This document shows positions 49,242-56,374 of a DNA stretch of 64,000 bases, piece by piece. Below the pieces are notes generated by a model that was given only the letters and a program-made list of their open reading frames with translations, had not been told where the DNA came from and searched no databases. The position numbers and the translations under genes are program-made. This stretch comes from Streptomyces sp. SirexAA-E. Lineage in GTDB: Bacteria > Actinomycetota > Actinomycetes > Streptomycetales > Streptomycetaceae. Where the stretch lies: NCBI RefSeq assembly GCF_000177195.2, contig NC_015953.1:3286001-3350000 (forward strand), written 5' to 3'. Numbering within the stretch: the stretch's first letter is position 1; every line of letters begins with the position of its first letter.

Positions 49242-49770
49242 GGCATGAGATGAACGTCACTCAATAGTCCCAGCGGACTGCGAGTGATCGCATAGCGTGA
49301 CTCTTCCCCTCCCTCCGGACAGCCAATCCAGGCACGCTCCGCTTCGGGCGCGGCTCAATCGGCGCCGGCTGAACGGCCACGGATGAGCCACCAGCACATC
49401 GCCCTCCGTGGGCCCCAGCTCCGCTTCGCGCCCCATCCGTAGCCGTCACAGTCGAAGGCGGGGCCGGTGTCCGCGCGGCTGAACACGAAGAGAATCCCCG
49501 TCAGCTACGCGGAAGCGTGCCGCCCGCCTCCTCGGCACACGACTTAAGGCCCATGGACCTGACCGAAGCCTTCCCAGGCGGCGATGCCGAACGAAGGCTG
49601 CTTGTAGGGATGGAACAACAACCAGGCCGCCGCCTGCCCGCACTCGTCAACACCCCCGGCCACCGCCGCTGCACGCCATTTGCACGTTTGGCCACCGGTC
49701 GGCCACCGGGAGCCGTCTGGCGGGGCCTCTGGACTGACGCGCCGACGGTAGCTGGGTCAAGAAATGGAAA
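49242..49770. other. Non-coding stretch between integrase and tRNA, probable att arm region
   Basis: About 530 bases with no supported gene; short frames lack ribosome sites. GGCCACCGG occurs twice in a row near 49688-49708. Repeats of this kind next to an attachment core could be integrase arm sites, which is inference. No transposon or remnant recognised. Confidence 0.45.
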
Positions 49771-49805
49771 AAACCCCAGGTCACCGGCTATGTGACCTGG
49801 GGTTT
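49771..49805 (-). terminator. Terminator after tRNA-Thr
   Basis: AAACCCCAGGTCAC pairs with the perfect complement at 49792-49805 (14 bp, seven-base loop). The minus-strand product ends in a T-rich run (TTTTTTCC). It starts six bases beyond the tRNA 3' end. Confidence 0.8.
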
Positions 49806-49810
49806 GATTG

Positions 49811-49884
49811 AGCCGCCTTCGGGATTCGAACCCGAGACCTACGCATTACGAGTGCGTTGCTCTGGCCAACTGAGCTAAGGCGGC
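49811..49884 (-). tRNA. tRNA-Thr (CGT)
   Basis: 74 bases. Acceptor stem GCCGCCT/AGGCGGC, D-arm AGCTCAGTTGGCCAGAGC, anticodon arm ACGCA-CTCGTAA-TGCGT with anticodon CGT, and T-arm CGGGTTCGAATCCCG all pair. No CCA is encoded. The intact 3' end next to the integrase module makes it the integration target. The gene itself belongs to the chromosome. Confidence 0.95.
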
Positions 49885-49983
49885 ACGCTCCGGGCACACC
49901 ATGGTGCGACCAGCAGCGACGCCAAGTCTACACAGTTTCCCAGGGTGCTCCGAACCACCCGCCCCCGCGGGCGTACGCGCAGG

Positions 49984-51513
49984 TCAGGAGCACTTCTTGC
50001 CGTCCTCGGGCGGAGTGCCGTCCAGCAGGTAGGTGTTGATCGCCGAGTCGACGCAGTCGCTGCCGCGGCCGTACGCCGTGTGCCCGTCGCCCTCGTAGGT
50101 GAGGAGACGGCCGGAGGAGAGCTGTTCGGCGAGCGACTCCGCCCACTTGTAGGGGGTGGCCGGGTCGCGGGTGGTGCCGACCACCACGATGGGGGCGGCG
50201 CCCTCCGCCTCGGTGCGGTGAGGGGTGCCGGTGGGGTCGACGGGCCAGGAGGCGCAGTTCAGGGCCGCCCAGGCGAAGCCCTTGCCGAAGACCGGCGACG
50301 CCTTCTCGAAGTCGGGCAGGGCCCGCTCGACCTCTTCCGGGCCGGTGAAGGCGGGGGCGAGGTCGAGGCAGTTCACCGCGGCGTTGGCGAACATGAGGTT
50401 CGCGTACGTGCCGTCCGGCTCCCGCTCGTAGTAGCTGTCGGCCAGCGCGAGCAGACCGGAGCCCTCGCCCCGCCGGGCGCCGGCGAGTGCCTCCCGGAGC
50501 TGCGGCCAGGCTCCCTCGTCGTACATCGCGGCGATCACCCCGGTCGTCGCCAGGGATTCGCCCAGCTTCCGGCTCTCCCCGGTCGCGATCGGCTTGGCGT
50601 CCAGGTCGGCGAAGAGCTTCTTCAGCGCGGTCGCCGCGTCGGCTGTGGACGTGGTGCCGAGCGGGCAGTCCTTCTTCTTGACGCAGTCCGCCGCGAACGA
50701 CTGGAACGCGGTCTCGAATCCGGCGGTCTGGTCGCGGTTGATGTCGATCGCCGGGAGGGAGGGGTCCATCGCGCCGTCGAGGACGAGCCGCCCCACACGG
50801 TCCGGGAACTGGTCGGCGTACGTCGCGCCGAGGAAGGTGCCGTACGAGGCGCCCACGTAGTTCAGCTTCTCGTCGCCGAGCAGGGCGCGCAGGACGTCCA
50901 TGTCCCGTGCCGTCTCGACCGTGGAGACGTGCGGGAGGATCTTGCCCGAACGCTTCTCGCAGCCGGCCGCGAACGTGCCGAAGGCCTTGTCCAGCTTCGC
51001 GGCCTCGGCGTCGTCGTCGGGCGTCTGGTCCACCTGCGTGTAGGCGTCCATCTCCTTGCCGGTGAGGCAGGTGACGGGTTCGCTGCGGGCCACCCCGCGC
51101 GGATCGATGGCCACCATGTCGTACCGAGCCCGGACCGGGGCCGGGTAGCCGATCGCCGCGTATCCCTGGAGGTACCCGATGGCCGAGCCGCCGGGGCCGC
51201 CCGGGTTCACCAGGAGCGAGCCGATCCGCTTGCCCGGGCCGGTGGCCTTCTTCCGGGAGACGGCCAGGTCGATGTCGCCGCCGTCGGGCTTCGCGTAGTC
51301 GAGCGGGGCCTTCATGGTGGTGCACTGGAAGCCCTCCACCCCGCAGTCCCGCCAGCGCAGCTTCTGCGCGTAGTACGGCTGGAGTTCTTCGGCGACGGCG
51401 GAGCCGGTGGCCGACGCGCGGGGCGCCGATCCGCCGCTGCTGCAGCCGGAGACGAGCAGACCGGCCGTGCCGAGCGCGGTGGCGAAGACGGTGAACAGGC
51501 GCCTGGTGTCCAT
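49984..51513 (-). CDS. Secreted alpha/beta-hydrolase, tripeptidyl aminopeptidase-like
   Basis: 509 aa from ATG 51513. Lipoprotein signal: basic N-terminus, hydrophobic stretch, LLVSGC lipobox (Cys near 24). The hydrolase triad is visible: nucleophile in GASYGTFLG, Asp in TTRDPATPYKWA, His in GDGHTAYG. The oxyanion region is NPGGPGGS. A TAP-like C-terminal domain follows. Family members (Tap, SlpD/SlpE) remove peptides from protein N-termini outside the cell. Located beside tRNA-Thr in the Streptomyces core. Confidence 0.9.
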   Translation of the reverse strand: MDTRRLFTVFATALGTAGLLVSGCSSGGSAPRASATGSAVAEELQPYYAQKLRWRDCGVEGFQCTTMKAPLDYAKPDGGDIDLAVSRKKATGPGKRIGSLLVNPGGPGGSAIGYLQGYAAIGYPAPVRARYDMVAIDPRGVARSEPVTCLTGKEMDAYTQVDQTPDDDAEAAKLDKAFGTFAAGCEKRSGKILPHVSTVETARDMDVLRALLGDEKLNYVGASYGTFLGATYADQFPDRVGRLVLDGAMDPSLPAIDINRDQTAGFETAFQSFAADCVKKKDCPLGTTSTADAATALKKLFADLDAKPIATGESRKLGESLATTGVIAAMYDEGAWPQLREALAGARRGEGSGLLALADSYYEREPDGTYANLMFANAAVNCLDLAPAFTGPEEVERALPDFEKASPVFGKGFAWAALNCASWPVDPTGTPHRTEAEGAAPIVVVGTTRDPATPYKWAESLAEQLSSGRLLTYEGDGHTAYGRGSDCVDSAINTYLLDGTPPEDGKKCS

Positions 51514-51646
51514 CCCCGGAGCGTAGCCGCAGGGTGACGACTCAACCGATTCCCAGCTCTTACGGGTGAATTCGCGCGTCGCGGCGACGGGAGGAGGCCA
51601 GGGCACGCGGGGGCTCGGGTCACGCCGGGCCGAGGCGGCGCTGCGG

Positions 51647-52852
51647 TCAGCCCGCCCGCAGCGCCATGGCCATCGCCTCCACCGCCAGCAGCGGTGCGAC
51701 GTTGCGGTCCAGCGCCTTGCGGCAGGCGATCACGGCCTCGATGCGCCGCAGGGTCCCCTCCGGTGAGGAGGACTCGGCGATCCGGTCGAGCGCGTCCCGT
51801 ACGTCGGTGTTGGCGAGGGCGATCCGCGAGCCGAGCTGGAGGGCCAGCACGTCTCGGTAGAAACCGGTGAGCTCGGTGAGCGCGAGATCGAGGCTGTCGC
51901 GCTGCGTGCGCGTCCTGCGGCGCTTCTGCTTGTCCTCCAGCTCCTTCATCGCGCCTGCGGTGCCACGCGGCATCCGGCCTCCGGCGCTCGCGCCGAGCGC
52001 CGCCTTCAGCTCGTCGGTCTCCTTGCCGTCCACCTCCTCCGCCGCCTGCTTCGCGTCGTCGCCGGCCGTGTCGATCAGCTCCTGGGCGGCCTTGAGGCAA
52101 CCGCCGACGTCCTGGACGCGCAGCGGGAGCTTGAGCACCGCGGCGCGCCGGGCGCGGGCCCGCTCGTCCGTGGCCAGCCGCCGTGCCCTGCCGATGTGCC
52201 CCTGGGTGGCGCGGGCGGCGGAGGCAGCCCGGTCAGGGTCGACGCCGTCCCGCCGGACGAGCACCTCCGCGACGGCGTCCACCGGCGGTGTGGTCAGGGT
52301 GAGGTGACGGCAGCGGGAACGGATCGTGGGCAGCACGTCCTCGAGCGACGGCGCGCAGAGCAGCCACACCGTGCGCGGAGCGGGCTCCTCCACCGCCTTC
52401 AGCAGGACGTTGCCCGCTCCCTCGGTGAGCCGGTCGGCGTCCTCCAGGACGATGACCTGCCACCGTCCCACGGCCGGCGAGAGCTGGGCGCGGCGGACCA
52501 GCTCACGGGTCTCCTTCACACCGATGGAGAGCAGCTCGGTGCGGATCACCTCGACGTCCGCGTGGGTGCCGATCAGCGCCGTGTGGCAGCCGTCGCAGAA
52601 CCCGCACCCCGGGGCGCCGCCCAGGGCGCGGTCGGGGCTGGTGCACTGGAGCGCCGCGGCGAAGGCGCGGGCGGCGGTCGACCGGCCGGAGCCCGGCGGG
52701 CCCGTGAACAGCCAAGCATGGGTCATCCCGGACCCCGGGGGCACCGGCTCGCCGTCGGAGTTCGCGGTGACCAGCGCATCGGCGTCCCGGGCGGCGGCAC
52801 CGAGCTGCTCCCGCACTCGGTCCTGTCCGACCAGGTCGTCCCATACGGTCAT
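51647..52852 (-). CDS. holB: DNA polymerase III delta-prime subunit
   Basis: 401 aa. Part of the clamp loader that places the sliding clamp on DNA. The AAA+ domain has TGPPGSGRSTAARAFAAAL (P-loop, Lys replaced by Arg, as is usual for a non-hydrolysing delta-prime), a zinc-type Cys set (CTSPD, GCGFCDGCH) and VIVLEDADRLTEGAGNVLLK (Walker B region). EPAPRTVWLLCAPSLEDVL then TIRSRCRHL (sensor/SRC motif) follow. The C-terminal collar is helical. Lies downstream of tmk as in other Streptomyces. Confidence 0.9.
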   Translation of the reverse strand: MTVWDDLVGQDRVREQLGAAARDADALVTANSDGEPVPPGSGMTHAWLFTGPPGSGRSTAARAFAAALQCTSPDRALGGAPGCGFCDGCHTALIGTHADVEVIRTELLSIGVKETRELVRRAQLSPAVGRWQVIVLEDADRLTEGAGNVLLKAVEEPAPRTVWLLCAPSLEDVLPTIRSRCRHLTLTTPPVDAVAEVLVRRDGVDPDRAASAARATQGHIGRARRLATDERARARRAAVLKLPLRVQDVGGCLKAAQELIDTAGDDAKQAAEEVDGKETDELKAALGASAGGRMPRGTAGAMKELEDKQKRRRTRTQRDSLDLALTELTGFYRDVLALQLGSRIALANTDVRDALDRIAESSSPEGTLRRIEAVIACRKALDRNVAPLLAVEAMAMALRAG

Positions 52853-52963
52853 GGGTCACCGCCCTTCCGGTGGTGTGGTGCCGATAAAACCGGATTCCAT
52901 TGTGCGGGAGGGGACTGACAGCCGGGGCCTCCCAGGACCATGGGCACGGTCCGGGGAACACGG

Positions 52964-53020
52964 CGGCGGGCCCGGCACCCCGAGCGACCTGAACCGGCCG
53001 TCGGGGCGCCGGGCCCGCCG
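52964..53020 (-). terminator. Hairpin downstream of tmk
   Basis: CGGCGGGCCCGG at 52964-52975 pairs with 53009-53020 (12 bp). The loop contains a second pair, CCCCGA with TCGGGG. It lies 33 bases after the tmk stop. Confidence 0.7.
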
Positions 53021-53052
53021 TACTCCGTCGGCGTGCGGCCCGCCGTGGGGCG

Positions 53053-56000
53053 TCAGCGGCGCGGCCCGCGGCCGCCGCGGCCACGGCGGTCCTGGTCGTC
53101 GTCCTGGCCGCCGAGCAGCTCGTCTGCCAGCGTCGGCAGATCGTCCAGCGGCGTCTCCTCGGCCCAGTCCGGGCGAGGACGCTGCCGGCGGGCCCCACGG
53201 TCCTGGGCCCCGGCGCCGTCCTGGGAACCCTCGCCGATCTGCGGCAGCTCACGCGTGCGCTCGTTCTCGCCCTCGTCCCGGAAGACACCCGGCGGCACCC
53301 GGTCCGACGGGTTCTCGTCCCGCACGGGCGGCAGGACGGCCGTCTCGTCCGCGTCGCGTACGGACGGCAGCACGGCCGTCTCTTCGGCGTCGTGGGCGGG
53401 ACGGTCCTGCGGCCGGGCCAGCGGGACCGGCTGCGTGATCTCGTTCGGGTTCACGACCGGGGTCGGCACCGTGAGCTCGTTGTCCGGCGCCGAGGTGCCG
53501 GAAGCGGCCGAAGAAGCGGACTCCCGCGACGCCGCCGCGGCCGCGGCGGCCGCTTCGGCCTCGGCCCTGCGCCGCGCCTCCTCGGCCCGTACGAGCGCCT
53601 CCTCCGCCTTGCGCTGCTTCTCCAGACGGAGCTCCTCCGCCTCCTTGCGGAGCCTGGCCTCTTCAGCGGCCTGCTTGCGCAGACGTTCCTGCTCGGCCTC
53701 GCGCGCCCGGTCCTCGGCCTCGATGCGGGCCCGCTCCTCCTCGGCACGGCGGCGGGCCTCCTCGGCACGCTGCCGGGCCTCCTCCGCCTGCCGCTCGGCC
53801 TCGCGCCGGCGCGCCTCCTCTTCCTCGCGGCGGCGGCGCTCCTCCTCCTCGGCACGGAGCTTGGCGAGCTGCGCCTGCCGTTCGCGCTCCAGGCGCTCTT
53901 CCTCGGCCTTGCGGGCGGCCTCCTCCTCGGCCTTGCGGCGGGCCTCCTCCTCGGCGGCCCTGCGCGCCTCTTCCCGGGCCTTGATCTCGGCCTCGGAGAG
54001 GGGCAGGAGGTGGTCGAGCCGGTGCCGCACGACGGTGGTGATCGCCTCGGGTTCCTGCGCCGCGTCCACCACGAGGTAGCGGAGCGGGGCGGCGGCCGCG
54101 AGGGTCAGGAATCCGGACCGCACCCGGTTGTGGAACTCGGGCGGCTCGGACTCCAGCCGGTCGGGCGCCTCGGTGAAGCGTTCCCGCGCGGTCTCCGGGT
54201 CGACGTCCAGCAGGACCGTCAGATGCGGGACGAGCCCGCTCGTCGCCCACCGCGAGATCCGGGCGATCTCGGTCGGGGAGAGGTCCCGGCCCGCGCCCTG
54301 GTAGGCGACGGACGAGTCGATGTAACGGTCCGAGATGACGATCGCTCCGCGTTCCAGTGCCGGACGGACGACCGAGTCGACGTGCTCGGCGCGGTCGGCG
54401 GCGTACAGCAGGGCCTCGGCCCGGTTGGACAGCCCGGCGGAGGACACGTCGAGCAGGATCGAACGCAGCCGCTTTCCGATCGGGGTCGCCCCCGGCTCGC
54501 GCGTCACGACGACCTCGTGGCCCTTGGCGCGGATCCACTCGGCGAGCGCCTCGACCTGAGTCGACTTGCCGGCCCCGTCACCACCTTCCACGGCGAGGAA
54601 GAAGCCCGTCGCGGCGGGCGCCACGGCCGGATCGCCGCCGCGCAGCGCGTCACGCAGGTCCCGGCGGAGCGGGACCCCGGACCGGTCGTCGATCCGGGCG
54701 AGGACGATCACGGCGACGGGCAGCAGCAGCGCGCCGATGAGCATCAGCGCGAAGGCCGCGCCCCCGTGCGCGAAGACGAAGTCGCCGGAACCGAGCCGGT
54801 GCCGGCCGATGGCGGCGGCGAGCAGCGGGCCCCCCACCGCGCCGAGGGCGACGAGCACCCGGACGACGGCCTGGAGGTGCTCGGTGGTCCTGGCCTGCCG
54901 GGACGGCTCGGTCTCCTGGTCGATGATCGCGTGCCCCACATGGGCGGCGACCCCGGCCGCGTAACCGGCGAGCAGCGCGAGGAGGACCCCGGTCGCCGTG
55001 TCCGGCACCAGGCCGAGGACGAGGATCGCGACGCCGGTGACGGCGATGGCGAGGGCCAGCAGCCGACGCCGTGACAGGGCGGGCAGCACCTTCTGCGCGG
55101 TACGGACACCGAGGGCGGTGCCGCCGGTCAGGACGAGGATCAGCAGCGCGAAGGTGGCCGGCCCGCCGTCCAGGTCGACGGCGTGCAGCACGACGACCGC
55201 GGCGGCCGCGGCGACCGCTCCGGCGACCGCCGCGCTCGCGGCGACGACGAGACGGATGGAACCGGTACGGCCCTTGTCCGGCGCCGAGCCGGAGCCCGGA
55301 CGGCGCAGCCCCTCCAGGGGCGAGCGCGGCCGGGGGGTGGTGGTACCCGGGATGTGGAGGAAGTACAGGGTCGAGATCGAGGCCGCGAAGAGCCCGGCGG
55401 CGACGTACGAACCGAGGGCCGCCTGGTGGAAGGAGAACCAGTCGAACCCGGTACCCAGCAGTTCACCGATGAGCGCGGCGACCAGGAGTACGGCCGCGGC
55501 GGCGGGGATCGCCAGGAAGTTCGTCCGCAGGGAGAGCCTGCGCAGGGCGTCGAGGTGGTCGGGCAGCGGACGTACGGCGGCGCCTTCGAGAGGCGGGGCC
55601 GGCAGCAGTGCCGGGGCGGCGCTCTCCTTGGCCACGGTCCACAGGCGTTCACCGGCACCGGACACGAAGGCGGTGATCAGGATCATCATGAGCGCCTTGT
55701 CCGGCACCCAGTCGATCCACAGTGGCGCGACGACCAGCAGCGCGAGCCGCAGCCCGTCCGCCCCGATCATCAGCCAGCGGCGGTCCAGCGGTCCGCCGGG
55801 CGCCGTGAGCGACGTCAGTGGTCCGAGGAGTACGGCTCCGAAGAGCACGGTGGAAAGGATCCGGACACCGAACACGGCGGCGACGGCGAAGGCCGCCCCG
55901 CGGTATCCGGCGCCGAATGAGCCCTCGACGACCGCCGCTTGCAGCGACAGCAGCACAAGCACGAGAACGGCGAGTGCGTCGCCGATGCTGCCGACGAGCT

Positions 56001-56124
56001 GGGCGCTCCACAACCGCCTGAGCGGGGGAACACGCAGGAGGGCTCGTACGGCGCGCTCGCGTGAGTCTGCGGCAAGTGTGTCGGAGGTGGGGCTCACGAC
56101 CGGTGGCTGCTCGGCTCGCGTCAT
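53053..56124 (-). CDS. tmk: MFS transporter-like/thymidylate kinase fusion
   Basis: 1023 aa, far longer than a normal kinase (about 210). Residues 30-490 have about 12 hydrophobic segments like a major facilitator protein. Residues 510-720 are thymidylate kinase: FLAVEGGDGAGKSTQVEAL (P-loop), ISDRYIDSSVAYQG and a LID region with REPGATPIG earlier. Residues 720-870 form a Glu/Arg/Ala-rich coiled coil. The rest is acidic and Pro-rich, with two DADETAVLP-like repeats. It phosphorylates dTMP to dTDP. The fusion is known in Streptomyces and close relatives. The use of the transporter part is unclear. Confidence 0.9.
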   Translation of the reverse strand: MTRAEQPPVVSPTSDTLAADSRERAVRALLRVPPLRRLWSAQLVGSIGDALAVLVLVLLSLQAAVVEGSFGAGYRGAAFAVAAVFGVRILSTVLFGAVLLGPLTSLTAPGGPLDRRWLMIGADGLRLALLVVAPLWIDWVPDKALMMILITAFVSGAGERLWTVAKESAAPALLPAPPLEGAAVRPLPDHLDALRRLSLRTNFLAIPAAAAVLLVAALIGELLGTGFDWFSFHQAALGSYVAAGLFAASISTLYFLHIPGTTTPRPRSPLEGLRRPGSGSAPDKGRTGSIRLVVAASAAVAGAVAAAAAVVVLHAVDLDGGPATFALLILVLTGGTALGVRTAQKVLPALSRRRLLALAIAVTGVAILVLGLVPDTATGVLLALLAGYAAGVAAHVGHAIIDQETEPSRQARTTEHLQAVVRVLVALGAVGGPLLAAAIGRHRLGSGDFVFAHGGAAFALMLIGALLLPVAVIVLARIDDRSGVPLRRDLRDALRGGDPAVAPAATGFFLAVEGGDGAGKSTQVEALAEWIRAKGHEVVVTREPGATPIGKRLRSILLDVSSAGLSNRAEALLYAADRAEHVDSVVRPALERGAIVISDRYIDSSVAYQGAGRDLSPTEIARISRWATSGLVPHLTVLLDVDPETARERFTEAPDRLESEPPEFHNRVRSGFLTLAAAAPLRYLVVDAAQEPEAITTVVRHRLDHLLPLSEAEIKAREEARRAAEEEARRKAEEEAARKAEEERLERERQAQLAKLRAEEEERRRREEEEARRREAERQAEEARQRAEEARRRAEEERARIEAEDRAREAEQERLRKQAAEEARLRKEAEELRLEKQRKAEEALVRAEEARRRAEAEAAAAAAAASRESASSAASGTSAPDNELTVPTPVVNPNEITQPVPLARPQDRPAHDAEETAVLPSVRDADETAVLPPVRDENPSDRVPPGVFRDEGENERTRELPQIGEGSQDGAGAQDRGARRQRPRPDWAEETPLDDLPTLADELLGGQDDDQDRRGRGGRGPRR

Positions 56125-56324
56125 CCGCCCAGCCTATCGGCAGCGACGCGGTGGCCGGGGGCCGCACCCGAACATATGGCCGCCACGTGTGAACCGGGCG
56201 GTACGGGGTACCGGCGGGGCGGACGAACCGCGCCCGTACGGCGCGGAACCGGCCGCACGGCGTCGGTACGTCCCGTACGGGGGCATCACGTCCGGACCGC
56301 GGGTGCTGCGCCCCGACGGCAGAC

Positions 56325-56363
56325 GGCCGGGCGGCGGGACCTCTCGGTCACCGCCACCCGGCC
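56325..56363 (-). terminator. Hairpin downstream of topA
   Basis: GGCCGGGCGGCGG pairs with CCGCCACCCGGCC (13 bp with one mismatch) just past the topA stop at 56375. Confidence 0.6.
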
Positions 56364-56374
56364 CGTCCCGCGCC

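Larger units (their letters stand above)
1..49811. mobile_element. Integrated conjugative element (T4SS-type ICE), left end outside window
   Basis: Seen: a tyrosine integrase at 47581-49194 lies just beyond the 3' end of a tRNA-Thr gene (49811-49884, minus strand). To its left are a relaxase, MobC, a VirD4-type coupling protein, a SpdB-like protein, a replication initiator with a loader, an excisionase-like protein and many XRE regulators. To its right are standard core genes. Known: actinobacterial ICEs that use a relaxase and a T4SS coupling protein move single-stranded DNA, unlike AICEs with an FtsK-like TraB. Inference: everything from the window start to the tRNA is one element. The right boundary is the tRNA 3' end. 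The left boundary and the rest of the T4SS (VirB4-like and others) would lie upstream of base 1. Cargo from earlier insertions could also be nested here. Confidence 0.75.

Noticed and set aside
49501..49695. Short minus-strand frames between integrase and tRNA
   Set aside because: No ribosome site or family; better read as att arm DNA.
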